Of a DNA stretch of 62,211 nt, positions 8,330-16,221 are shown piece after piece. Position numbers and translations under genes: made by a program. Under the pieces are notes generated by a model. It was not told where the DNA came from and made no database searches. It saw nothing but the letters and a program-made list of their open reading frames with translations. The DNA comes from Sulfuricaulis sp040901545. Its GTDB lineage: Bacteria; Pseudomonadota; Gammaproteobacteria; Acidiferrobacterales; Sulfurifustaceae. The stretch is from assembly GCF_040901545.1 (NCBI RefSeq), contig NZ_JBBDYL010000066.1, positions 1-62,211 on the forward strand, given 5' to 3'. How positions within the stretch are numbered: the first letter of the stretch is position 1; each line of letters starts with the position of its first letter.

Positions 8330-9325
8330 TCAACCGCCGGTGGCGGACTCGAACACATCGGTGTCCGGATGGAACGCATACCACGCAAACCAGTAGGCGA
8401 TGACGCTTGGGATCTCCGCGCCACTCGCGGCGTCGTGGACCGCGCCGGTACGGTTTTGTGGATCGAAACGCACGATGACGGCGCGGCTTCCCACCGTGTC
8501 GCGCAGCTCGGTCGCTCGCGGCGCGCATCCCGGCGCGCTCGCGACACTTGTGCATCCCCGCACATCGCCGGTCGTGCGTTCCAGGGCCGCGAAGGGATAG
8601 GCCTTGAAACGGCCGTTGACCTCTAGGCCGATTACAAGCTCCTTGGGATGATGACGCTTGTCGAGCCGGCTCACCTTGAAAAAGAGCGCGGCCGAGCTTT
8701 CGTAACCGCGATAGGGATCACGGTGGTAGTCGCGTGAATAGCCGGTTTCCGGCGTGAGCACCAGCGTGTCGGGATGGCGGGCGCGCCAGTCGGCGAAAGT
8801 GGTGTGCGTAAGCGGAATGGCCGTGAGCCGCGCGCCCTTCATCGGGCCGGCGACGGCCTGATTCATGAGCTGCGACCACAGGGATTGGGTAGCGCGGTCA
8901 TAGAGCAGAACGTCGCTGTTGTAGAGCAGCCCCGAGACCCCGAAAGCGAGCTTGCGGCCGCCGGCCTCGGCGACATAGGCCACGCCGGTACCGCACAGCG
9001 GGCAGTACGTCACCGCGATGCGTTCGTCGCCGAACGTGTCGTTAACGATCTCGTGCCAGTTCAGGATCCGGATCGGGTAGGCCTTGGCGACGCCGTTGCG
9101 GTTCACGCCGAGCACGCGGTCCTCGTCGCGCACGAACTTGACGCGCGTACCCGGCGCAAAGCGCGGCTGATCGATGGAGGGAATGCCGTCGCGCGGCGGA
9201 CCGCCGGACTCGACGGCCTCGGGCGGAATAAGCGCGCCGGCGAGGTCGAAGCCATTCTTGACCGGTTCGGCGAGCGCTGCGCTCGCGAGCACGACGGCCA
9301 ACACGCTAATCCCGAGCCGGTGCAC
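8330..9325 (-). CDS. DUF3179 domain-containing exported protein
   Basis: 331 residues when started at GTG 9325, which has GGAGGTG six bases upstream; the longer frame to 9370 overlaps the preceding gene by 65 bases and is less likely. An N-terminal signal sequence (LGISVLAVVLASAALA) is followed by a DUF3179 domain with the hallmark VTYCPLCGTGVAY, SGLLYNSDVLLYD and YPIRILNWHEIVND. The family function is unknown; the paired Cys suggests redox or metal binding. It overlaps the FAD oxidoreductase stop by 20 bases, so translation is probably coupled. Confidence 0.88.
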   Translation of the reverse strand: MHRLGISVLAVVLASAALAEPVKNGFDLAGALIPPEAVESGGPPRDGIPSIDQPRFAPGTRVKFVRDEDRVLGVNRNGVAKAYPIRILNWHEIVNDTFGDERIAVTYCPLCGTGVAYVAEAGGRKLAFGVSGLLYNSDVLLYDRATQSLWSQLMNQAVAGPMKGARLTAIPLTHTTFADWRARHPDTLVLTPETGYSRDYHRDPYRGYESSAALFFKVSRLDKRHHPKELVIGLEVNGRFKAYPFAALERTTGDVRGCTSVASAPGCAPRATELRDTVGSRAVIVRFDPQNRTGAVHDAASGAEIPSVIAYWFAWYAFHPDTDVFESATGG

Positions 9326-10787
9326 GCGCCACCTCCGTGACCGGGAGCTCGGTCGCCGCCTTGCCGCCACGCAGACCGAAGAGACGTTGCAGCCAACGGC
9401 GGCGCGAAGGCGTAAGCGCCTCTTTCGCGCGTTGCTCGGCTACGCGGCGATTGATCTGTGCGCGGGTAGGATAAATATGGATCACGCCGGCGAGATCGCC
9501 GATTTTCATTTTCTTGGAAAGCGCCAGCGCGTATTCGTGGATTAATTCCCCAGCGTGCGCGCCGACCAGCGCCGCACCGAGCAGCCGACCGCGGCGATCG
9601 GCGATAACCTTGGCGAATCCGGCGGTGTCGACATCGGTCACGGCGCGGTCGATGTCCGAAAAGGGAAAGCGGTAGACACGATGAGAAATTCCGGCACTCG
9701 CCGCTTCAGTTTCCGACATGCCGACGCGTGCAAGTTCCGGATCGGTAAAGGTGCACCACGGCACCTTCTTTGTTTGGGCCCGCGCGGGAAGATGGAACAG
9801 GGCATTACGCAGGACCACGCCGGCTTGATGTTCCGCCATGTGCGTGAACAAGTAAGGACCGGCGAGGTCGCCGCAGGCGAAAATGCGCCGGTTGGTCGTG
9901 CGCAGGCGCGCATCGAGTTTCAGCCGTCCGTTTTCCTGCCCGACCCCGGCGGCCTCCAGTCCCAATTGTTCCACATTCGGCGCGCGCCCGGTGGCGATGA
10001 GCAGATGGGTACCGTGCAGCAAGGTCTCATGACCTTCGCGAGATTCGACCGTTAAAGCAATATCACCGGCGTTGCCCTCGGCCCGCCGTGTCCGATGGCC
10101 GAGATAAAATTTGACCCCTTCCGACTTGAGGCGCCCCTCAACGACGCCGACGAGATCCGTGTCTTCGCGCGGGAGCGCCTGCTGACCGATATCGATCACC
10201 GTGACCTGGCTGCGAAATCGTCGAAAGGCCTGAGCCATTTCCATACCGATCGGTCCCGCCCCCAGTATCAGCAGGTGCGGTACCGGCTCGCGCAAGTCGA
10301 ATACGCTTTCGTTGGTCAGAAACGGTATTGATTCGAGACCCGGCACCGCCGGAACCATCGGACGTGACCCGGTGGCCAGAACGAAACGACGCGCCTTAAG
10401 TAACCGGTCGTTTATCTTGAAGGTATAGCGGTCAATAAAATGACCGGCGCCGAAAATAACCTCAACACCCAGGCCACGGAAACGCTCCGGGCTGTCGTTG
10501 GGCTTGATCTGATCGATGACGTCCTGCACGTGTTCCATGACATGGGCAAGCGATATCTCCGGAACGTGGGGAGGGAGCCCGGTCTGCGCCGCGTCGCGCA
10601 TGGTCTGCGCCACCTTGGCCGCGTGCAGCAGCGTCTTGCTCGGCACACAGCCATAGTGCAGGCAATCCCCTCCCAAAGCGCGGGTTTCGACCAGCGCCAC
10701 CTTGGCGCCCAATTTGGCTCCGCCGGCGGCTACCACCAGCCCGGCTGCGCCGCCACCGATGACACAGATATCGTAATCTGTTTGCAT
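9306..10787 (-). CDS. Mercuric reductase-like FAD-dependent pyridine nucleotide-disulfide oxidoreductase
   Basis: 493 residues from ATG 10787 (MQTDYDICVIGGGAAGL); an upstream start at 10835 is possible. The FAD motif GGGAAG, redox pair GGDCLHYGCVPSK, NAD motif LGAGPIGMEMAQ and second FAD motif RIFACGDLAG are all present, with a dimerisation domain ending in HIYPTRAQ. It lacks the N-terminal HMA domain and the C-terminal vicinal Cys pair of true MerA, so Hg(II) reduction is unlikely. It is the first gene of the minus-strand arsenic operon. The electron acceptor is unknown. Confidence 0.88.
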   Translation of the reverse strand: MQTDYDICVIGGGAAGLVVAAGGAKLGAKVALVETRALGGDCLHYGCVPSKTLLHAAKVAQTMRDAAQTGLPPHVPEISLAHVMEHVQDVIDQIKPNDSPERFRGLGVEVIFGAGHFIDRYTFKINDRLLKARRFVLATGSRPMVPAVPGLESIPFLTNESVFDLREPVPHLLILGAGPIGMEMAQAFRRFRSQVTVIDIGQQALPREDTDLVGVVEGRLKSEGVKFYLGHRTRRAEGNAGDIALTVESREGHETLLHGTHLLIATGRAPNVEQLGLEAAGVGQENGRLKLDARLRTTNRRIFACGDLAGPYLFTHMAEHQAGVVLRNALFHLPARAQTKKVPWCTFTDPELARVGMSETEAASAGISHRVYRFPFSDIDRAVTDVDTAGFAKVIADRRGRLLGAALVGAHAGELIHEYALALSKKMKIGDLAGVIHIYPTRAQINRRVAEQRAKEALTPSRRRWLQRLFGLRGGKAATELPVTEVARAPARD

Positions 10788-10998
10788 GTTTGTCTCGCTT
10801 TTTACTTCGATAACGCGGAGCGCGTGTCGTTTCACTAAGAAAACTCGTCACCGGGCCGGTTGATCGCACTCAACGGGTTAGTCGTGTGACTGGAGTTGAC
10901 CTTACACTCAGCCGCACACGGTAATACGACAGTAATTTATTTCCGGCTGTATCGGTTGCCGATCCGGGGCGGACACTTTACTATGTCTTGGACAAATC

Positions 10999-11586
10999 AT
11001 GCAGGAAAAAACTCCCTCATTATCCCATACCAATCCCGAATCATGGCTCAAGGACCATGGCGACGCCCTATATCGCTATGCCTTTTCCAGGCTTAGGGAC
11101 ACAACCCAATCCGAAGATCTGGTTCAGGAAACCTTGGTTGCCGCATTTCAGGGGCGGCATGGTTTTTCCGGTCGTTCCGCGGAACGCACGTGGCTTATCG
11201 GAATCCTGAAAAACAAACTTGTGGATTATCTGCGTAAACATGCCCGGGAGGTGGCGTCGGGCGACATGACCGGGGAAGACCTGGATACCGAGGCCATGTT
11301 CGATCCCTCGGGTAATTGGAAAACTCCGCCGTCTGACTGGGTAAATCCCACCCGCGCTTTGGAGCAAAAGCAATTCTGGAAGGTAATGTCCAAATGTCTC
11401 GACGCCCTCCCGTCACGTCATGCGCGGGTTTTTTCTTTGTGCGAGCTGGAAGGTTTCGACAGCACCGAAGCCTGTAAGGTATTTGGGATCACCACGACCA
11501 ATTTATGGGTACTGCTGCATCGGGCGCGATTGCGGCTGAGGCAATGTCTGGAAAACCACTGGTTTGGACAAAAGACGAGCGAATAA
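10999..11586 (+). CDS. ECF-type RNA polymerase sigma factor
   Basis: 195 residues. Region 2 spans about residues 20-85, with ALYRYAFSRLRD, SEDLVQETLVAAF and RTWLIGILKNKLVDYLRK. Region 4 spans about 125-185, with LDALPSRHARVFSLCELEGFD and the helix-turn-helix FGITTTNLWVLLHRARLRLR. It is divergent from the arsenic operon (212-base gap) and is followed immediately by a zinc-finger protein that may be its anti-sigma factor. Whether it drives the divergent operon is not shown by a recognisable promoter. Confidence 0.92.
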   Translation: MQEKTPSLSHTNPESWLKDHGDALYRYAFSRLRDTTQSEDLVQETLVAAFQGRHGFSGRSAERTWLIGILKNKLVDYLRKHAREVASGDMTGEDLDTEAMFDPSGNWKTPPSDWVNPTRALEQKQFWKVMSKCLDALPSRHARVFSLCELEGFDSTEACKVFGITTTNLWVLLHRARLRLRQCLENHWFGQKTSE

Positions 11587-11841
11587 ATGATGTTAACCTG
11601 TAAACAGACCTCGCTGATTGTGTCGCAGTCGTACGATCGTCGACTGTTCTGGCGTGAGCGGATCGGCATGCGTTTGCACTTGTTGCTTTGCGCGGCCTGC
11701 ACCAATTTCAAGCGGCAGATGGATTTTTTGCGCCAAGCGTTGCGCCACTTCGCGTCGCAGGAACGGGAGGAAAATGAGCGGATAAGACTTTCTGCCGAGG
11801 CGTTGGAACGTATCGCCCGCAATATTGATCATCTTCGGTAA
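11587..11841 (+). CDS. Small zinc-finger anti-sigma-like protein
   Basis: 84 residues beginning at the base after the sigma factor stop (two consecutive ATG codons). It carries HLLLCAAC (H-x3-C-x2-C), the zinc motif of ZAS anti-sigma factors, and Cys5. No membrane segment or C-terminal sensor domain is visible, so it would be a soluble zinc-binding regulator of the preceding sigma factor. The assignment rests on the motif and on gene pairing. Confidence 0.8.
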   Translation: MMLTCKQTSLIVSQSYDRRLFWRERIGMRLHLLLCAACTNFKRQMDFLRQALRHFASQEREENERIRLSAEALERIARNIDHLR

Positions 11842-11843
11842 TC

Positions 11844-11863
11844 GCGCCGCTTATCAGCGGCGC
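11844..11863 (+). terminator. GC-rich hairpin after the sigma/anti-sigma pair
   Basis: GCGCCGC and GCGGCGC form a perfect 7-bp stem with a 6-base loop, three bases after the stop of the zinc-finger gene. There is no T tract, so termination is likely only in combination with other signals. Confidence 0.5.
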
Positions 11864-12171
11864 TCCACACCGCTGCATTACCGGCACACATTGAAACCCG
11901 TCTCCCGCACATGAATCTCCATATCCTGAGCGGCAACCCCCTGAGCGCCGGGGAGCGCTACTGGAAGGGGATCAAACCGGCTTTTTAACGATAAAAATGG
12001 CATTTTGAATCGATCGGCTACTACAAACCTGTCAATCGTTGAATCGTTAAGGTATTCCGACTATCCCCGGCAGACCGCCTTGTGTCGGTCAAACCTTGTG
12101 AACCCGATAAGGCCGACCAAGACTCTAACTCAAGGGACGAACTGCGGGTAGAAAGGACTGTTGGGCCTGCG
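11864..12171. other. Intergenic stretch without a recognised gene
   Basis: About 300 bases between the anti-sigma hairpin and the hairpin before the small membrane ORF. No frame with a ribosome site or family likeness was found. The base composition is lower in GC than the flanking genes. It probably holds the promoter and 5' leader for the small ORF at 12212. Confidence 0.4.
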
Positions 12172-12204
12172 CCCCTCCCGCAGACTTTATCCTTGCAGGA
12201 GGGG
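12172..12204 (+). promoter_or_regulatory. Hairpin sequestering a ribosome-binding site
   Basis: CCCCTCCCGC (12172-12181) can pair with GCAGGAGGGG (12195-12204) at 9 of 10 positions around a 13-base loop. The right arm is the AGGAGGGG ribosome site of the small ORF starting at 12212. Folding would hide the site, so translation of that ORF may be conditional. Confidence 0.5.
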
Positions 12205-12211
12205 AAGTGTC

Positions 12212-12370
12212 ATGCTAAAGCTTAGTTTCTGGATTGGTACACCGACAATAATTACCTATCTCGCGTCGACTAATTCGCAACTTCTGGAAAACATCTTTTA
12301 TATTTTCGTCTTGTGCGTCGTCGCACTCGTGGTAGCGATACTCTCTCAGATCAACGAAAAATCCCGGTAG
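12212..12370 (+). CDS. 52-residue single-span membrane protein
   Basis: ATG 12212 follows AGGAGGGG by seven bases, the strongest ribosome site in this area. The product has a hydrophobic segment (ENIFYIFVLCVVALVVAILS) near its C-terminus and a charged tail QINEKSR, and an N-terminal part (FWIGTPTIITYLA) that may be a second span. I recognise no family. A clear terminator follows at 12396, so it forms its own short transcription unit or the end of the sigma factor unit. Confidence 0.55.
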   Translation: MLKLSFWIGTPTIITYLASTNSQLLENIFYIFVLCVVALVVAILSQINEKSR

Positions 12371-12395
12371 TAATTCCCTTGATCCGGCGATAAAG

Positions 12396-12424
12396 CGCGG
12401 GCGGCGTGAGCCCCCGCGTTTTGT
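12396..12424 (+). terminator. Intrinsic terminator before miaB
   Basis: CGCGGG (12396-12401) pairs with CCCGCG (12413-12418) and is followed directly by TTTTGTT. It closes the small-ORF unit and isolates it from miaB. Confidence 0.75.
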
Positions 12425-12488
12425 TGGCTGGTAATCTTCCCGAGCTGGCGGTAGATTAAGCGCAGATTCCGCTGGCCAACCCCCGACC

Positions 12489-13838
12489 ATGCCGCGCAAA
12501 CTCTATATCAAAACCTTCGGCTGTCAGATGAACGAATATGATTCCGCGCGCATGGCGGATGCGCTCGCGGTCAGCCACGGTTTGGAAACCACCGAAGACC
12601 CGGCGCTGGCCGACGTGTTATTGCTCAATACCTGTTCGATCCGCGAAAAAGCCCAGGAAAAGGTGTTTTCCCAGCTCGGAATGTGGCGTGAACTGAAAAC
12701 GTCCCGGCCCGACCTGGTTATCGGGGTCGGCGGTTGTGTCGCCAGCCAGGAAGGCGCGGCCATCCTCCGGCGCGCGCCGTACGTGGACATGGTCTTCGGG
12801 CCGCAGACCCTGCATCGCTTGCCGGAAATGCTCGATGGGGTGTTGTCTACCCACCGTCCGGCCGTGGACATATCGTTTCCCGAAATAGAAAAATTCGATC
12901 GGTTGCCGGATCCGCGCGTGGAAGGGGCGCGCGCGTTCGTGTCAGTCATGGAAGGATGCAGCAAATATTGTACTTTCTGCGTCGTGCCCTACACGCGCGG
13001 CGAGGAATTCAGCCGCCCGTTCGACGACGTAATCGCGGAAGTCGTGCATCTGGCCGAACAGGGGGTGCGCGAGGTGATATTACTCGGTCAGAACGTCAAC
13101 GCCTACTGCGGAGCCATGCATACCGGAGAAACCGCCGATCTCGCACGGCTCGTTCGCTACATCGCCGAAATCGACGGCATTGGGCGGATCCGTTTCACCA
13201 CCTCGCATCCCCAGGTTTTCAACGAACGGCTGATTTCGGCCTACGCCGAAGTGCCGAAGCTCGCCGGACATCTGCACCTGCCGGTGCAGAGCGGAAGCGA
13301 TCGTATTCTGGCGCTCATGAAACGAGGCCACACCGTGCTCGAATACAAATCGAAAATCCGCCGGTTGCGCGAAGTCCGGCCGGGAATCAGTGTGACCACG
13401 GATTTCATCGTCGGTTTTCCGGGAGAAACCGAAATGGATTTCTCCGCGAGCATGAATCTCATGGAAGCAGTAAGTTTCGACACCTCGTTCAGCTTCCTGT
13501 ACAGCCCGCGTCCCGGCACGCCGGCGGCGGAAATGACGGATGACACGCCACGGGATGTCAAGGAGGCGCGCCTGGCGCACCTGCAGCGCCGTAATATCGA
13601 AATGGCCGCAGCGATCAGCCGGCGCATGGTGAACACGACACAGCGCATCCTGGTGGAAGGGCCGGCGCGCAAGACTTCCCGGCAGCTGTGCGGCCGCACC
13701 GAGAACAACCGCGTCGTCAATTTCAGCCATTCCGGAGCAAACCTGATTGGGCAGTTTGTGGACGTAGTCATCACCGAGTCGCTGACCAATTCCCTGCGCG
13801 GACGGCTGTTTACCCCGCCGCAAGCACGCAGCGCTTGA
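12489..13838 (+). CDS. miaB: tRNA-2-methylthio-N6-dimethylallyladenosine synthase
   Basis: 449 residues. The UPF0004 domain holds Cys12, Cys49 and Cys83 for one iron-sulfur cluster. The radical SAM motif CSKYCTFC (Cys157, 161, 164) binds the second cluster, and a TRAM RNA-binding domain occupies the last 65 residues. MiaB methylthiolates i6A37 of tRNAs reading UNN codons. It heads the classical gammaproteobacterial set miaB-phoH-ybeY-corC-lnt. Confidence 0.97.
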   Translation: MPRKLYIKTFGCQMNEYDSARMADALAVSHGLETTEDPALADVLLLNTCSIREKAQEKVFSQLGMWRELKTSRPDLVIGVGGCVASQEGAAILRRAPYVDMVFGPQTLHRLPEMLDGVLSTHRPAVDISFPEIEKFDRLPDPRVEGARAFVSVMEGCSKYCTFCVVPYTRGEEFSRPFDDVIAEVVHLAEQGVREVILLGQNVNAYCGAMHTGETADLARLVRYIAEIDGIGRIRFTTSHPQVFNERLISAYAEVPKLAGHLHLPVQSGSDRILALMKRGHTVLEYKSKIRRLREVRPGISVTTDFIVGFPGETEMDFSASMNLMEAVSFDTSFSFLYSPRPGTPAAEMTDDTPRDVKEARLAHLQRRNIEMAAAISRRMVNTTQRILVEGPARKTSRQLCGRTENNRVVNFSHSGANLIGQFVDVVITESLTNSLRGRLFTPPQARSA

Positions 13839-13898
13839 TTTACCTCCCGGTTTTAAGACTTAATTGATGCCGGTTTATTTCCGAAATGGCGCACGCGT

Positions 13899-14888
13899 TT
13901 GAAGCCAAGATCCAAGCACATCGAATTTAGCCTCGCTCCCGCGGACAATCGCAGACTCGCCAATCTCTGCGGAGTCCATGATGAACATCTCAAGCAGATC
14001 GAGGAATATCTCGGTGTTCAAATCGCCAATCGGGGAAACCTGTTCCGCGTTACCGGTCAAATGGACGACAGCACGGCCGCTTCGCAATTGTTGAAGGAAC
14101 TCTACGACGGCACCGAGGGCAGCGAAGACCTGACCCTGGCAGGCGTGCACGCGGCGTTGCAGCGATTGGCGTTGCGCGTGCCCGAGCAGGAGGACGATCG
14201 TGAAACGACGCTGCGCACCCCCAAGCGCATCATCCGGGGGCGCGGTCCGAGGCAACGCCAGTACATCCGGAATATTCTCACGCACGACATCAATTTTGGC
14301 ATCGGTCCCGCCGGCACCGGCAAGACTTATCTTGCCGTGGCCTGCGCTGTCGAGGCGCTGGAAACCAGTCGCGTGCAGCGCCTGCTATTGGTGCGACCGG
14401 TGGTGGAGGCCGGCGAACGCCTCGGTTTTCTTCCCGGAGATCTCGAGCAGAAGATCGATCCGTATCTGCGCCCGCTCTACGACGCCTTGCATGAAATGCT
14501 GGGTTTTGAAAAGGTGGCGCGGCTTCTGGAAAAAAATATCATCGAACTCGCACCGCTCGCCTACATGCGCGGGCGCACGCTGAACGAGTCCTTCATCATT
14601 TTGGATGAAGCGCAGAATACCACCGCCGAGCAGATGAAGATGTTTCTCACGCGCATCGGTTTCGGCACCACCGCAGTGATCACCGGAGATATCACGCAAA
14701 TTGATTTGCGACGTACCCAGATATCGGGTCTTAAACAGGCGATCGGAATCCTGGGTAATGTCGAAGGAATTACCTTCACGCATTTCACTCCTCAGGACGT
14801 GGTGCGTCACGCGCTCGTGCAGAAAATTGTCGAGGCCTACGACAGTTACGAAATTGGCGAAATGGGACCGGAAAAACATTCTAAATGA
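13899..14888 (+). CDS. ybeZ: PhoH-like ATPase (YbeZ)
   Basis: 329 residues. The start is TTG 13899, giving the N-terminus KHIEFSLAPADNRRLANLCG that aligns with E. coli YbeZ; an ATG at 13886 is in another frame. Walker A is GPAGTGKT (136-143), Walker B FIILDE (about 232-237), and AYMRGRTLN is a family hallmark. YbeZ is an ATPase that works with the endonuclease YbeY in RNA metabolism. Its stop overlaps the ybeY start in ATGA, so translation is coupled. Confidence 0.94.
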   Translation: MKPRSKHIEFSLAPADNRRLANLCGVHDEHLKQIEEYLGVQIANRGNLFRVTGQMDDSTAASQLLKELYDGTEGSEDLTLAGVHAALQRLALRVPEQEDDRETTLRTPKRIIRGRGPRQRQYIRNILTHDINFGIGPAGTGKTYLAVACAVEALETSRVQRLLLVRPVVEAGERLGFLPGDLEQKIDPYLRPLYDALHEMLGFEKVARLLEKNIIELAPLAYMRGRTLNESFIILDEAQNTTAEQMKMFLTRIGFGTTAVITGDITQIDLRRTQISGLKQAIGILGNVEGITFTHFTPQDVVRHALVQKIVEAYDSYEIGEMGPEKHSK

Positions 14889-15340
14889 GACTGCATCTGA
14901 GTGTGCAGTACGGTCTGGCGCGTACCGGCCTCCCGGCGAAATCCACGATTCGTCGCTGGGCGCGCGCCGCCCTCAAAGGATTGCGGCGGAGGCATGCCGC
15001 CCTCGGTGTACGCATCGTGGGTTCTGCCGAATCCGAAATTTACAACGTGCAATTTCGTCATCATCGCTCACCGACCAATGTGTTGGCATTTCCTTTCGCT
15101 GCGCCGCCCGGGGCACGGAGCGAAATCCTTGGCGATTTGGTCATCTGTGCGCCGGTCGTGAGACGCGAGGCGCGCACGCAACACAAGTCAGTGATGGCGC
15201 ATTGGGCACATATAGTGGTTCACGGTATACTGCATCTGCGCGGTTATGACCACCAGAATCGGCAGGACGCGAGGGCGATGGAGAAAATGGAAATACGTAT
15301 CCTCAAGAAACTGGGTTACGCCAGTCCCTGCCATTCATGA
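14885..15340 (+). CDS. ybeY: Endoribonuclease YbeY (16S rRNA maturation)
   Basis: 151 residues. The zinc site HGILHLRGYDH (His113, His117, His123) is intact, and SPTNVLAFPF is the family motif. YbeY is a metal-dependent RNase involved in 16S rRNA 3' processing and ribosome quality control. It overlaps ybeZ upstream and corC downstream by ATGA junctions, giving a tightly coupled operon. Confidence 0.95.
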   Translation: MRLHLSVQYGLARTGLPAKSTIRRWARAALKGLRRRHAALGVRIVGSAESEIYNVQFRHHRSPTNVLAFPFAAPPGARSEILGDLVICAPVVRREARTQHKSVMAHWAHIVVHGILHLRGYDHQNRQDARAMEKMEIRILKKLGYASPCHS

Positions 15341-16221
15341 GTGATAAAAAAGCAGATAACCCGGAGGCGGCGGAAGAAACGCCTGGCGGACAGCGCTCCT
15401 TGCTCGACCGCTTGAGCCACGTTCTGCTCGGGGAACCCGGCACCCGCAACGATCTGATCGAAATACTGCGCGATGCCACCGGCCGGGATTTGCTCGACCG
15501 CGACTCACTCGACATGATCGAGGGCGTGTTGCAGGTTTCCGAGATGAAGGTGCGGGACATCATGGTGCCGCGGTCGCAAATGGATGTTGTCGACAAAAAC
15601 AGCACGCCTGAAAATTATCTGCCGCTGATAATCGAATCCGGTCACTCGCGCTTTCCCATGGTGGAAGGGGATAAGGACAAGGTCATTGGGATCCTGCTCG
15701 CCAAAGACCTGTTGCGTTACCTGTTTCTTGAGAAGAAAAAACGCGCTCATTTTAATGTCCATGACATGTTGCGCCCGGCCGTGTTTGTTCCCGAAAGCAA
15801 GCGTTTGAACGTTCTGCTGCGTGAATTTCGCACCAGCCGAAATCACATGGCCATTGTCGTGGATGAGTACGGAGGGGTGGCGGGACTGTTGACCATCGAA
15901 GATGTGCTGGAGCAGATCGTCGGTGAAATTTCGGATGAATACGATATCGACGACGATGTCATGATCATGCCGCGCGAAGGAGGAGAGTACGTGGTCAAGG
16001 CGCTGGTCAATCTTGCCGATTTTAATTCACGTTTAAACACGCAATTTGCCCACGACGAAATTGAAACCATTGGCGGACTGGTCATGAATCGGCTTGGGCA
16101 CGTTCCCCGTCGGGGTGAAAAAATCGATATCGATGGTTTTCGATTTGAAGTGCTGCGCGCCGACAGTCGGCGAGTTTATTTGCTGAAAGTGACTCCGGTT
16201 GAAAAGAAATCCCAGTCTTAA
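15337..16221 (+). CDS. corC: CorC/YbeX family CBS-domain protein
   Basis: 294 residues. Two CBS domains cover about 70-190 (VRDIMVPRSQMDVVD, then VDEYGGVAGLLTIEDVLEQIVGEI) and a CorC/HlyC transporter-associated domain lies at about 205-290. There are no membrane segments, unlike the longer YfjD-type. CorC/YbeX is linked to magnesium/cobalt efflux and ribosome homeostasis. It overlaps ybeY by 4 bases and lnt by 23 bases. Confidence 0.93.
   Translation: MSDKKADNPEAAEETPGGQRSLLDRLSHVLLGEPGTRNDLIEILRDATGRDLLDRDSLDMIEGVLQVSEMKVRDIMVPRSQMDVVDKNSTPENYLPLIIESGHSRFPMVEGDKDKVIGILLAKDLLRYLFLEKKKRAHFNVHDMLRPAVFVPESKRLNVLLREFRTSRNHMAIVVDEYGGVAGLLTIEDVLEQIVGEISDEYDIDDDVMIMPREGGEYVVKALVNLADFNSRLNTQFAHDEIETIGGLVMNRLGHVPRRGEKIDIDGFRFEVLRADSRRVYLLKVTPVEKKSQS

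Noticed and set aside
10896..10927. TTGACC ... TAATAC as a sigma-70 promoter for the ECF gene
   Set aside because: The boxes are 20 bases apart, too far for an ordinary promoter; a MerR-like operator was considered, but no dyad supports it.
13886..13930. ATG 13886 as start of phoH/ybeZ
   Set aside because: It is in another frame and stops within 15 codons; TTG 13899 gives the conserved N-terminus.
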